The position numbers and the translations under genes are program-made. From Pholis gunnellus (taxonomy: Eukaryota; Chordata; Actinopteri; Perciformes; Pholidae), in NCBI GenBank assembly GCA_910591455.2, contig OU342814.1:21707268-21771267 (forward strand): DNA of 64,000 nucleotides. Reading direction: 5' to 3'. How positions within the stretch are numbered: the stretch's first letter is position 1; the number at the start of each line of letters is the position of its first letter. Under the pieces are notes generated by a model. It was not told the origin of the DNA, made no database searches, and saw nothing but the letters and a program-made list of their open reading frames with translations. Of this stretch, positions 1-12,187 are shown in pieces.

Positions 1-1254
1 GGATTGCAGCAATAACAGTGTCGATGCTGCAAGACTAAGACGATCAACGCTGTTTATCCGTGGCTCTGCACACCACTATTTCAACCCCCCCTCCCCCGTC
101 TTAAAGCAGTGATGTAATGGTGACCACGTCTAACCCCATGAGACCCCCTTAAAAATATAACAAAGGACAAAAAAAAAAGAAAAAAAAGGACGCACAATGT
201 ATAGTTGATGTATAGATGTTGTACTATAACTGTATTGGACCATCTGTATGATATCTTCTATCTGATCTGTCTATTGGACCATTGTGTTGATGCTACTGTA
301 CTATAGACCACACGCACTACAATATCACCCAAACCAGAGACGTCTGGGCTGGTTCTGGCCCTCCTGAAGGCTCCAGCGGCTCCGGTCGTTGCCACTTAGT
401 AGTAGTAGGTAACCGTCTTAATAGTCATAGCGAGTAGTTGAACCTCTTGAATCGCAGCGCTACGTAAAGAAAAAAGGGCAACCTGAGCTGATCTGACCTC
501 GGTGCCGGAACCAACCCGCATCACATCCTCTGGCCCAGAACCCTATATCTGAGAGTTGTGCCACTGAAGTTACTGGAGGCCTCGATGAGTCGTAGACGGA
601 GTAGGAGACCCCACAAACCCCCCAAACCCCCCAGACCCCCCCACACACGTCCAGTAGCAGCTCTGTAAATGTTTGTCGTAGAAAATGTTTAGGCCGCTTC
701 ACGCTCCACTGTGGTCACAACAGAAAGGATGCACTTTTTATGTGATGCCAGGAGTTTCATTTTTATTATATTAATAACTTTATATTGTAATGATTGGAGA
801 TATTTGATATCTGTGCTGATTTTTGTTTTTTGTCTATATAATGACATAAATTCGTCACTATTTCCCAGAGCCCAAAGTGAAAAGAAAACCAAAAGATATT
901 CAGTTAATAGAAAATCCAGAGTATCTGGAACCAACAGGTGTTTGCAGGACAATGATTTAAACTAAAATGTCAAAAACACAAGATATTTATTATCTAAATC
1001 ACCAAGATGACCTTTTTTATAACCACAGTTTTGTGTTTGCTGACTCAGCTACTAAACTAGTTAACCTAACTTGCTACCTTTAAACCAGCTTTGTCTTCTG
1101 CAAGCTGGTTTATTTTTTATTTTTTTTAAATATATATTACAGTCAATCTGAAGTCTTCAGTTAGTTAGGAAACAATGCTGCTTGTTGTTTAATCATAAAT
1201 GGCAACCAAAGTGCTTTTAAATTAATTGTCAGGCGAAAAGGCAAAGTATCTCTG

Positions 1255-1402
1255 CCAGGCATCCCAGTGTTCTGTTGTCCACAGTGGAGCGAGGTTGGGA
1301 AGACGTGAGGAGAACGTGGCGTCATGAGCCGGTTTCAAACCAGTGATGTCACAAGAACTCGGCATGTGCCTTAGCCCGCTGAGCTACCGGGGTGCCACAG
1401 GA
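1255..1402 (-). repeat. tRNA-derived SINE fragment
   Basis: Read on the - strand this stretch has a pol III A box (TAGCTCAGCGGG, within 1,375-1,390) followed by a B box (GGTTTGAAACC, near 1,330-1,340) at tRNA-like spacing. A non-tRNA body then follows, beginning CGGCTCATGACGCCAC. This layout is typical of tRNA-head SINEs in perciform fish. The A- and B-box matches are directly visible; family assignment would need a repeat library. A single decayed tRNA pseudogene is the alternative, but the extra body favours a SINE. Confidence 0.65.
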
Positions 1403-2273
1403 AAAGTTTAATGAGACTTTAACACTTTTAATTTACCTCCGAATCTTCTTTTTTCCCCCTCGCTGCTTCCCGATTTGAATGTTCAGCAAACTGCTGGAAC
1501 ATTGCTCCGAAACAACGTACCGTTTTTTCTTTTTTGGGAAAGTGTAAACCAAATAACCGGAGGCTTTAAAACAAAACAAAACAAAACAAAAAGAAAAATC
1601 CAGATGCCGTCAGTGTCCCACCTGAGCTGGATGTAAGGTTCTGGGCAGGCCAGTGTAATTCTGTACTGCTGTTGTTTCTCTATGGACTGTACTGTGATAC
1701 TGCCTTAGGAACCTAACACCATAACACCACCATACTGCTCCCTGAGGGGGGAGGAGGGGGAGGAAGGAAACATGACATGTCCTAAAAGTAGGTACGTGCA
1801 CCTGAAACGAGGAGGACTTGAGATCTGCTAAGAGCTTCTATTTCAATCTTTATTGGTTGTTGTTATAAGCAACTCTTCAATTAACCAATTAATCGTTTGG
1901 TTTATGAAATGAGAGAAAATTGTGATCACACTTTCCTCAAATTGTTTGTTTTTTCAACTAACAACTCAGAACCCAAAGAGAATCAGAAACAAAAAGCAGC
2001 AGAGCAAGTCTGCTCAGAAAATGATTTAAATATATTAATCGAGCAAAACTCCTTTTTGTTTTCTAGACTTAATCTGAAAACACCTCTTGGACTAACGATG
2101 GGGGGGTGCGGTCTCATTTCATATTGACTTCTGTACTAGTGCGGTGATCTTGTGCTGCTGTAGCGCTGATTGTCATATCAATACCAGACTGCGCTTTAAG
2201 CTCTGCTAGAATCAAACGTGCACTATCCGGCCCTCTGCTTCCTGCTAACAGACCAGTCAGCCGTAAAAACAAA

Positions 2274-2327
2274 GGTGTGTGTGTGTGTGTGTGTATGTGT
2301 ATATAAATGTCTTTTATGGTCACAGGG

Positions 2328-2361
<34 letters not shown>
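2274..2361. repeat. GT/TG microsatellites
   Basis: Two (GT)n tracts, about 2,275-2,296 and 2,331-2,361, are separated by about 35 bp. A third lies at 2,695-2,727. No gene context. Confidence 0.9.
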
Positions 2362-2364
<3 letters not shown>

Positions 2365-2693
2365 GAAAGAGGAAATCCCTGAGAAGTAAAAGTAAAAAAG
2401 ATGGAGAACCACAAAGGTTTAAAATAATAAAGAGAGACATGAATAGAGTACATGAGGAGGGGAGGTTTGTTCAAGAGGACAATCATTCCGAGATGTGACG
2501 CAGTGTTGCACGACTTCTCTTTTCTCCGATCTGCTCAAACAAACAGAGTTTTTTATCTTCAACGTTTCCTTGATGCCTCACATCCTCTTTCTCTTCCTCC
2601 CTCCTCCTCCCTAACCCGCATGCAGATAGCTCTGTCCTCCGCCTCCCTGCAGTGCCAGTCGTCTGTGTCTGTAGCGCTAGTTTTTAAACCTCG

Positions 2694-2730
<37 letters not shown>

Positions 2731-4341
2731 TGTGTTAGATGGTTATACTGTACCCTGCCCCCCCCCCCCCATCACTCTGCTAGATTGTCGCTGCCTTCCA
2801 TGCTGGTCCTCAAGCCGCCTCTGTCTCCACCTTCTTGTGATACAACTTAACTTCCCTGCTGCTTTTATTTCTCACCGTGCTCCACCTTCTTCCTCCATCC
2901 TCACTGCTGCTGTTGGCTTGTTTAACTGGACCGCTAAACATCTGGACTGAGTTGCACCAGCTCTTCGTAAAATCCTTCACTTTGTGCACAAAGCTAGTTT
3001 CAAACTTGTGATTTACACCATGAGAGATTTAGCTCGTTAAGATTTTAATATGTGAAAAAGCTGTTGAGAAACATCCCAATCAAAAGCAATCAATTATGAA
3101 AACAGGAAGTCACTTTTCAGCACAAGCTTTGACTTTTAAGAGGTGAGATTATACATTAATCTTGACTTCCAATCCTTTGTAAGTGTTGGTATGAGTTTGC
3201 TTTATTCATACACAAATACACAGAAATATGAGAGGTTAATAGTTATTGTTATTATTATTTTAGTGTTTAAACTCTTCATGATGAGTAAGAAGAGTCCGAA
3301 CTTACAAACAGCTGGTGCGACCGGCTGCTGGTTACTAATGAAACAACAAACGTAGTTTGGGCTCACCGGGCTACAAAGAAAAGAGCAACCCAGAGTATTG
3401 GTTGTTTTATAATCCTTTGTGTTAAGTGATGACACATTATCGTGACATTCGACAGAATACTGCCTGAAAGTGGAGTGCCGTGGAGTTGACGCTCTCACTT
3501 TGGTGGTGGAAAAGAAGTGTGTGTATCAGCGTATAAAGCCAACATACATATCCAGCAGAAACAGAACAACGTGGGCCAATATTCCGTCTTTTTTTTAACC
3601 CTTTTATGCTCCACAAACCCTGAGAAAATAGTGTTGCTAAATGTATAAGAAGTCATTGTTACTCGGCCACTTGTGGGCTGAGCAGGGAGCGTTTCATCAG
3701 ATTGTGTGATGTACGATTTCCTGTAAACTGCCACTTTTTACGTCCTTCAGCCCAGCGAGTTTAAACGATGAGCTAAAAGCTGCAGCGTTGGGATGCTAGT
3801 TTTCGGCGGGATTAGCAGTTCTAGCAACCCTTTCACATTAAAGGCATTTAATTCGATGTCGATGTGAAGTTTGAGTTACGCTTAAAGGCTGATTAGTCTA
3901 AACTGTGATAAAACGTCTGGAGCTCTACAACAGTTTTATTTATCGTTTAACGGGAGATGGGACGGTCAAACGATAACCAAATGTTTGTCAGTAATTGAGA
4001 TGCTCACAACGACGTGTGCTTGATGTTCACCAGAGTCCACGCTTTGCCTCCTCATATCTCCTCTGTGCACCCGTTGCGATGGACCCCCCCCCCCCCCCTC
4101 ATCCTCATCCGTTTGGTTTACAAAATGTCTGCCACTAAAAAACCACGATGGTCCAACCGTCTGACTCTCGACCACGGTCCTCTCCTCTCCTCCCGATTGA
4201 CGGTTTTGTCTCCGCCATCTTGTTTTATTTTTTCTGTTCTTGGTGGCCAAAACAAAAACGAGGAAATGTAATAATCATTGTTCGGTAACTGTTTTTAGTG
4301 CTATGTTTTTGGAGCGTTACGAGTATTTTCTAACATGTTAC

Positions 4342-4429
4342 AATAAAAGATTGTAGTGTACAAATTCACATTTATAAAATATATATATATATAGATATAT
4401 ATGAGAAATGTATGTTCTAATGCAATAAA
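4342..4429 (+). terminator. Candidate polyadenylation signals
   Basis: AATAAA occurs at 4,342-4,347 and again at 4,424-4,429, around a TA dinucleotide run at 4,379-4,401. They could end a transcript entering from the left. No upstream coding exon is visible, so support is weak. Confidence 0.25.
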
Positions 4430-4905
4430 GAGAGATTAAGAATTATGAAGATTGGATCACTCTGATTATTTATATTTGATATTATTTCACTTGCTTGTGT
4501 AAAGTCTTCCTTCCTGTTTAACATGCTGCTCTCAGTCAGTTACCGTGTAACTGCTTCTTAAACTTTGAATTCATGGAACAAATATTCACCTGAAAAAAAA
4601 TCACCCTTTCACTAGATATTCGTTTTCTTTCAGTGGTTTCCTGTAATCCTTTATTTGACCCACTTGTTGTCTTTGTGATAAGTTTCGCCACTGAACACAA
4701 TTAGTCAACTGCTTTGTCCAAACAGTACAGTTTACAACAACCCTACATGATGTACAAATGACTAGCATAAGCAAGAACGGCCTTTTGATAAAAACATTTA
4801 GTCCGTCTACTTTACTACGGCTGCAAAGAGGCATCGTTTGTGTTTTAACAACGGTTTGTGGGAAGTCTGGAATCTGTGAATATCTTTCCCACTTTGAAGA
4901 ACTAG

Positions 4906-5083
4906 GCTACATTAACTATGTACATGCTACCAAACCGCTTCAAAAACCTTTTTGCAAAGCTGATTCACTTGCCCCTGAAAAACATTGCATCAAGGAATAA
5001 ACACAGAAGCCACCAGCTGCAGAGGATGAACCTGGAGTTTGAACGCGGTGTCCAGACGGAGATCATTGATCAAATCAATATTT
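4906..5083 (+). pseudogene. Unidentified exon-like ORF with a strong splice donor
   Basis: An open frame runs through this interval without a stop. It ends exactly at a consensus donor (ATTT then GTAAGTA at 5,084), and an AG follows a pyrimidine-rich stretch at its left edge. The peptide is basic and amphipathic, with segments such as NRFKNLFAKLIHLPLKNIAS and LEFERGVQTEIIDQIN. I do not recognise the family and see no partner exon within the window. It sits about 65 bp before the start of the teleost interspersed repeat. It may be an orphan exon of a gene whose remainder was displaced or destroyed, or a chance ORF. Confidence 0.25.
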
Positions 5084-5149
5084 GTAAGTATTTCTTTGTA
5101 AGTTAGTAATCCCTCATGACTTTCACCTGCCAGCTTAAAATCAAATCAA

Positions 5150-5416
5150 ATTAAAGCTGCAAGCAGCGATGTACGGGCCCTCGTATCCTCCCGCACGTCG
5201 GAGGTACTGGCGGGATGCCGGCAGAAGCGGCCATAAATATCTGCGACCATCAGACAACGAGCCCACAAGTTAGACTTATTTTTAATGATTGGACTGTGAC
5301 ACTGGAAATTATGTAGTGCAAATATTTCACCAGTTCCTGTATCCACTATGTGGCGCTAGAGAACACGCGCAAACATGCATTATGTTGCTCTATATCAAGT
5401 ATAGACCACATCGTGT
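5150..5416 (+). mobile_element. 5' end of a teleost interspersed repeat interrupted by the macrosatellite
   Basis: The start TTAAAGCTGCAAGCAGCGAT followed by a GGGCCCTCG block is a common head of a widely dispersed fish repeat. The fragment continues to about 5,416, including a GTGGCGCTA motif at 5,351, and then enters the GTAAC minisatellite. The matching 3' portion of the element appears only after the array, at 20.4-21.8 kb. I know this repeat from its recurring ends but cannot assign it to a named class. It has no coding capacity here. Confidence 0.6.
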
Positions 5417-6240
5417 AAAAGTAAAGTAACTAAAAAAGTAAAGTAACTAAAAAAGTAACTTTAAAAGTAAAGTAACTAAAAAAGTAACTTTAAAAGTAAA
5501 GTAACTTTAAAAGTAACTATAAAAGTAAAGTAACTAAAAAAGTAACTTTAAAAGTAAAGTAACTAAAAAAGTAAAGTAACTAAAAAAGTAACTTTAAAAG
5601 TAAAGTTACTAAAAAAGTAACTAAAAAAGTAAAGTAACTAAAAAAGTAACTTTAAAAGTAAAGTAACTTTAAAAGTAACTAAAGAAGTAAAGTAACTAAA
5701 AAAGTAACTTTAAAAGTAAAGTAACTTTAAAAGTAACTAAAAAAGTAAAGTAACTAAAAAAGTAACTTTAAAAGTAAAGTAACTAAAGAATCAACTTTAA
5801 AAATAAAGTAACTAAAGTAACTCTAAAAGTAAAGTAACTAAAGAAGTAACTCTAAAAGTAAAGTAACTAAAGAAGTAACTCTAAAAGTAAAGTAACTAAA
5901 AAAGTAACTTTAAAAGTAAAGTAACTAAAAAAGTAACTTTAAAAGTAAAGTAACTTTAAAAGTAACTAAAAAAGTAAAGTAACTTTAAAAGTAAAGTAAC
6001 TAAAAAAGTAACTAATAAAGTAAAGTAACTAAAAAAGTAACTTTAAAAGTAAAGTAACTAAAAAAGTAACTAAAAAAGTAAAGTAACTAAAAAAGTAACT
6101 TTAAAAGTAAAGTAACTTTAAAAGTAACTAAAGAAGTAAAGTAACTAAAAAAGTAACTTTAAAAGTAAAGTAACTAAAAAAGTAACTTTAAAAGTAAAGT
6201 AACTAAAGAAGCAACTTTAAAAATAAAGTAACTTAAGTAA
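5417..6240. repeat. Leading GTAAC minisatellite block
   Basis: About 820 bp of alternating AAAGTAACTAAAAA and AAGTAACTTTAAAA modules precede the first spacer. This block is more heterogeneous than those inside the array, with variants such as AAGTAACTCTAAAA and one AATCAACTTT. That would fit an older array edge. Confidence 0.9.
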
Positions 6241-7760
6241 AGTTATGACTTTTCGACATGGTACACTGACTTTTTCATGACTTTTTTCGACATCCTATAC
6301 TATGCTGTTTATAACTCCGCAGCAACTCCCTTCATCAACATCGATTGTCTTCCTTCAGGATGGAGTCCAATCGCCAAAGACGTTGCACTATTCACATTTG
6401 TACAATGTGTAATAAATTATTGTGAAATTCTAATGAAGTCTCTCCTGATTGAATGACTTTTTTGACTGTTTTTCGACTTTAACCCCAGTAGAACAAACTG
6501 AAAAAACACAATTGGGTTTCATCATTAAATTCTTTTCTTTACTGCATTTGCACATATTTCACTGAACACACAGAAGTCCAGAAGCATCCAATACATAAAC
6601 TGACCGATGAAAACAAGGTAAAAACAATACGTCTGTAATAAAATACACTTTCATGTTCTTATATGCATAATATAAAAACAATAAAGGAAAATATTTAAAT
6701 TGCAGTAATTACTATTTAAAAAAGGCATTTTCTTTTAAAAGGAACTTTTACAACTTCAGTACCTATAAATAAATCAAACTATATGCAGGTCAGGTGCAGT
6801 AGTACAAAAAGGCTTTGATATCAGGAGAGTAAGGTGACAGTTTTACAGCAGGACAGAAAGGCGGGATAAGGCCTGATGAACATTAGGTAGCCTGGAGGAG
6901 TTCACCAATGAGGAGCGAGTGCTTTTCCTCCGTTTCGTCTCTGGCCGGTCCAGGTTGCCTTCCAACCCAGCTGATATCACGCAGAAGTTCCAAATCATCA
7001 AGGTTGATAGGGTGAGGTCATCGCTCACAGAAATAACGAGCCTGTTGACGAGGGCATCTCCCATGCCATGCACATTATGCACTGAACACAGACTTCTATT
7101 CGCCAAACCTGTAAGGCAGTGTACTGTACTGTTTATATGTTGGTTGAAATTAAAGATATGTGTAGTTTTGGTTTTCCAAATGTGCAAGGTGTTGTAATTA
7201 ATGCAGTGCTTACTCTGAATCAACACTACAGGGATACGGAATAAAAGTTTTTCAAATAAAAATAAAGTAACTAAAAAAGTAACTTTAAAAGTAAAGTAAC
7301 TAAAAAAGTAACTTTAAAAGTAAAGTAACTAAAAAAGTAACTTTAAAAGTAAAGTAACTAAAAAAGTAACTAAAAAAGTAAAGTAACTTTAAAAGTAACT
7401 AAAAAAGTAAAGTAACTAAAAAAGTAACTTTAAAAGTAAAGTAACTAAAAAAGTAACTAAAAAAGTAAAGTAACTTTAAAAGTAACTAAAAAAGTAAAGT
7501 AACTAAAAAAGTAACTTTAAAAGTAAAGTAACTAAAAAAGTAACTAAAAAAGTAAAGTAACTAAAAAAGTAACTTTAAAAGTAAAGTAACTAAAAAAGTA
7601 AAGTAACTAAAAAAGTAACTTTAAAAGTAAAGTAACTTTAAAAGTAACTAAAGAAGTAAAGTAACTAAAAAAGTAACTTTAAAAGTAAAGTAACTAAAAA
7701 AGTAACTTTAAAAGTAAAGTAACTAAAGAAGCAACTTTAAAAATAAAGTAACTTAAGTAA
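6241..7760 (+). repeat. Macrosatellite unit 1 (HECT exon at 6,887-7,011)
   Basis: Unit of 1,520 bp: spacer to about 7,262, then minisatellite. It carries TCGCTCACAG after the HECT-like exon, a variant shared only with units 2 and 3. Confidence 0.9.
6887..7011 (+). pseudogene. HERC1-like HECT-domain exon fragment, copy 1 of 9
   Basis: A 125-nt segment is bounded by a splice acceptor (CATTAG, ending 6,886) and a donor (GATAGG then GTGAGG at 7,012). It encodes about 41 residues including EEFTNEERVLFLRFVSGRSR and QKFQIIKVDR. That matches the part of the HECT E3 ligase C-lobe where HERC1 has a near-identical FVSGRSRLP segment. The catalytic cysteine lies further downstream in HECT enzymes and is not encoded here, so the fragment cannot be an active ligase. 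Flanks look intronic, so a genomic segment was captured rather than a processed mRNA. Identical exon copies start at 8,407, 9,927, 11,389, 12,834, 14,771, 16,407, 17,849 and 19,786. The family call rests on recalled HERC1 sequence. Confidence 0.7.
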
Positions 7761-9280
7761 AGTTATGACTTTTCGACATGGTACACTGACTTTTTCATGA
7801 CTTTTTTCGACATCCTATACTATGCTGTTTATAACTCCGCAGCAACTCCCTTCATCAACATCGATTGTCTTCCTTCAGGATGGAGTCCAATCGCCAAAGA
7901 CGTTGCACTATTCACATTTGTACAATGTGTAATAAATTATTGTGAAATTCTAATGAAGTCTCTCCTGATTGAATGACTTTTTTGACTGTTTTTCGACTTT
8001 AACCCCAGTAGAACAAACTGAAAAAACACAATTGGGTTTCATCATTAAATTCTTTTCTTTACTGCATTTGCACATATTTCACTGAACACACAGAAGTCCA
8101 GAAGCATCCAATACATAAACTGACCGATGAAAACAAGGTAAAAACAATACGTCTGTAATAAAATACACTTTCATGTTCTTATATGCATAATATAAAAACA
8201 ATAAAGGAAAATATTTAAATTGCAGTAATTACTATTTAAAAAAGGCATTTTCTTTTAAAAGGAACTTTTACAACTTCAGTACCTATAAATAAATCAAACT
8301 ATATGCAGGTCAGGTGCAGTAGTACAAAAAGGCTTTGATATCAGGAGAGTAAGGTGACAGTTTTACAGCAGGACAGAAAGGCGGGATAAGGCCTGATGAA
8401 CATTAGGTAGCCTGGAGGAGTTCACCAATGAGGAGCGAGTGCTTTTCCTCCGTTTCGTCTCTGGCCGGTCCAGGTTGCCTTCCAACCCAGCTGATATCAC
8501 GCAGAAGTTCCAAATCATCAAGGTTGATAGGGTGAGGTCATCGCTCACAGAAATAACGAGCCTGTTGACGAGGGCATCTCCCATGCCATGCACATTATGC
8601 ACTGAACACAGACTTCTATTCGCCAAACCTGTAAGGCAGTGTACTGTACTGTTTATATGTTGGTTGAAATTAAAGATATGTGTAGTTTTGGTTTTCCAAA
8701 TGTGCAAGGTGTTGTAATTAATGCAGTGCTTACTCTGAATCAACACTACAGGGATACGGAATAAAAGTTTTTCAAATAAAAATAAAGTAACTAAAAAAGT
8801 AACTTTAAAAGTAAAGTAACTAAAAAAGTAACTTTAAAAGTAAAGTAACTAAAAAAGTAACTTTAAAAGTAAAGTAACTAAAAAAGTAACTAAAAAAGTA
8901 AAGTAACTTTAAAAGTAACTAAAAAAGTAAAGTAACTAAAAAAGTAACTTTAAAAGTAAAGTAACTAAAAAAGTAACTAAAAAAGTAAAGTAACTTTAAA
9001 AGTAACTAAAAAAGTAAAGTAACTAAAAAAGTAACTTTAAAAGTAAAGTAACTAAAAAAGTAACTAAAAAAGTAAAGTAACTAAAAAAGTAACTTTAAAA
9101 GTAAAGTAACTAAAAAAGTAAAGTAACTAAAAAAGTAACTTTAAAAGTAAAGTAACTTTAAAAGTAACTAAAGAAGTAAAGTAACTAAAAAAGTAACTTT
9201 AAAAGTAAAGTAACTAAAAAAGTAACTTTAAAAGTAAAGTAACTAAAGAAGCAACTTTAAAAATAAAGTAACTTAAGTAA
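7761..9280 (+). repeat. Macrosatellite unit 2 (HECT exon at 8,407-8,531)
   Basis: 1,520 bp, exactly the length of unit 1. Its spacer reads the same as that of unit 1 wherever I compared them. Confidence 0.9.
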
Positions 9281-10742
9281 AGTTATGACTTTTCGACATG
9301 GTACACTGACTTTTTCATGACTTTTTTCGACATCCTATACTATGCTGTTTATAACTCCGCAGCAACTCCCTTCATCAACATCGATTGTCTTCCTTCAGGA
9401 TGGAGTCCAATCGCCAAAGACGTTGCACTATTCACATTTGTACAATGTGTAATAAATTATTGTGAAATTCTAATGAAGTCTCTCCTGATTGAATGACTTT
9501 TTTGACTGTTTTTCGACTTTAACCCCAGTAGAACAAACTGAAAAAACACAATTGGGTTTCATCATTAAATTCTTTTCTTTACTGCATTTGCACATATTTC
9601 ACTGAACACACAGAAGTCCAGAAGCATCCAATACATAAACTGACCGATGAAAACAAGGTAAAAACAATACGTCTGTAATAAAATACACTTTCATGTTCTT
9701 ATATGCATAATATAAAAACAATAAAGGAAAATATTTAAATTGCAGTAATTACTATTTAAAAAAGGCATTTTCTTTTAAAAGGAACTTTTACAACTTCAGT
9801 ACCTATAAATAAATCAAACTATATGCAGGTCAGGTGCAGTAGTACAAAAAGGCTTTGATATCAGGAGAGTAAGGTGACAGTTTTACAGCAGGACAGAAAG
9901 GCGGGATAAGGCCTGATGAACATTAGGTAGCCTGGAGGAGTTCACCAATGAGGAGCGAGTGCTTTTCCTCCGTTTCGTCTCTGGCCGGTCCAGGTTGCCT
10001 TCCAACCCAGCTGATATCACGCAGAAGTTCCAAATCATCAAGGTTGATAGGGTGAGGTCATCGCTCACAGAAATAACGAGCCTGTTGACGAGGGCATCTC
10101 CCATGCCATGCACATTATGCACTGAACACAGACTTCTATTCGCCAAACCTGTAAGGCAGTGTACTGTACTGTTTATATGTTGGTTGAAATTAAAGATATG
10201 TGTAGTTTTGGTTTTCCAAATGTGCAAGGTGTTGTAATTAATGCAGTGCTTACTCTGAATCAACACTACAGGGATACGGAATAAAAGTTTTTCAAATAAA
10301 AATAAAGTAACTAAAAAAGTAACTTTAAAAGTAAAGTAACTAAAAAAGTAACTTTAAAAGTAAAGTAACTAAAAAAGTAACTTTAAAAGTAAAGTAACTA
10401 AAAAAGTAACTAAAAAAGTAAAGTAACTTTAAAAGTAACTAAAAAAGTAAAGTAACTAAAAAAGTAACTTTAAAAGTAAAGTAACTAAAAAAGTAACTAA
10501 AAAAGTAAAGTAACTTTAAAAGTAACTAAAAAAGTAAAGTAACTAAAAAAGTAACTTTAAAAGTAAAGTAACTAAAAAAGTAACTAAAAAAGTAAAGTAA
10601 CTAAAAAAGTAACTTTAAAAGTAAAGTAACTTTAAAAGTAACTAAAGAAGTAAAGTAACTTTAAAAGTAAAGTAACTAAAAAAGTAACTTTAAAAGTAAA
10701 GTAACTAAAGAAGCAACTTTAAAAATAAAGTAACTTAAGTAA
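9281..10742 (+). repeat. Macrosatellite unit 3 (HECT exon at 9,927-10,051)
   Basis: The spacer matches units 1 and 2. The unit is 58 bp shorter (1,462 bp) because several minisatellite modules are missing from its end. Confidence 0.9.
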
Positions 10743-12187
10743 AGTTATGACTTTTCGACATGGTACACTGACTTTTTCATGACTTTTTTCGACATCCTAT
10801 ACTATGCTGTTTATAACTCCGCAGCAACTCCCTTCATCAACATCGATTGTCTTCCTTCAGGATGGAGTCCAATCGCCAAAGACGTTGCACTATTCACATT
10901 TGTACAATGTGTAATAAATTATTGTGAAATTCTAATGAAGTCTCTCCTGATTGAATGACTTTTTTGACTGTTTTTCGACTTTAACCCCAGTAGAACAAAC
11001 TGAAAAAACACAATTGGGTTTCATCATTAAATTCTTTTCTTTACTGCATTTGCACATATTTCACTGAACACACAGAAGTCCAGAAGCATCCAATACATAA
11101 ACTGACCGATGAAAACAAGGTAAAAACAATACGTCTGTAATAAAATACACTTTCATGTTCTTATATGCATAATATAAAAACAATAAAGGAAAATATTTAA
11201 ATTGCAGTAATTACTATTTAAAAAAGGCATTTTCTTTTAAAAGGAACTTTTACAACTTCAGTACCTATAAATAAATCAAACTATATGCAGGTCAGGTGCA
11301 GTAGTACAAAAAGGCTTTGATATCAGGAGAGTAAGGTGACAGTTTTACAGCAGGACAGAAAGGCGGGATAAGGCCTGATGAACATTAGGTAGCCTGGAGG
11401 AGTTCACCAATGAGGAGCGAGTGCTTTTCCTCCGTTTCGTCTCTGGCCGGTCCAGGTTGCCTTCCAACCCAGCTGATATCACGCAGAAGTTCCAAATCAT
11501 CAAGGTTGATAGGGTGAGGTCATCGCTAACAGAAATAACGAGCCTGTTGACGAGGGCATCTCCCATGCCATGCACATTATGCACTGAACACAGACTTCTA
11601 TTTGCCAAACCTGTAAGGCAGTGTACTGTACTGTTTATATGTTGGTTGAAATTAAAGATATGTGTAGTTTTGGTTTTCCAAATGTGCAAGGTGTTGTAAT
11701 TAATGCAGTGCTTACTCTGAATCAACGCTACAGGGATACGGAATAAAAGTTTTTCAAATAAAAATAAAGTAACTAAAAAAGTAACTTTAAAAGTAAAGTA
11801 ACTAAAAAAGTAACTTTAAAAGTAAAGTAACTAAAGAAGTAACTCTAAAAGTAAAGTAACTAAAAAAGTAACTTTAAAAGTAATGTAACTAAAAAAGTAA
11901 CTTTAAAAGTAAAGTAACTAAAAAAGTAACTAAAAAAGTAAAGTAACTTTAAAAGTAACTAAAAAAGTAAAGTAACTAAAAAAGTAACTTTAAAAGTAAA
12001 GTAACTAAAAAAGTAACTAAAAAAGTAAAGTAACTAAAAAAGTAACTTTAAAAGTAAAGTAACTTTAAAAGTAACTAAAGAAGTAAAGTAACTAAAAAAG
12101 TAACTTTAAAAGTAAAGTAACTAAAAAAGTAACTTTAAAAGTAAAGTAACTAAAGAAGCAACTTTAAAAATTAAGTAACTTAAGTAA
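10743..12187 (+). repeat. Macrosatellite unit 4, type A of the higher-order repeat (HECT exon 11,389-11,513)
   Basis: Diagnostic variants are TATTTGCCAAACC (a T where other units have C) near 11,601, and CAACGCTACAGG near 11,725. Both recur in unit 7. TCGCTAACAG replaces the TCGCTCACAG of units 1-3. Confidence 0.9.

Larger units (their letters stand above)
1..4905. other. Gene-free stretch, 3'-UTR-like, no recognised coding exon
   Basis: No ORF here resembles a known protein family and none is bounded by convincing splice sites. The sequence is AT-rich with short poly-A and poly-T runs, GT microsatellites and two AATAAA signals near 4.34 and 4.42 kb on the + strand. It could be the long 3' UTR of a gene lying to the left of the window, but that is an inference. 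Confidence 0.4.

Noticed and set aside
6359..6456. Second possible captured exon in each unit, after TTCCTTCAG, open for about 32 codons
   Set aside because: It ends in a stop without a recognisable protein match, and the acceptor alone is not enough. It may be a terminal exon, but this could not be supported.
6843..7226. 127-residue - strand ORF repeated in every macrosatellite unit
   Set aside because: It runs antisense across the HECT-like exon and shows no recognisable family. Its conservation is explained by the recent amplification of the whole unit.
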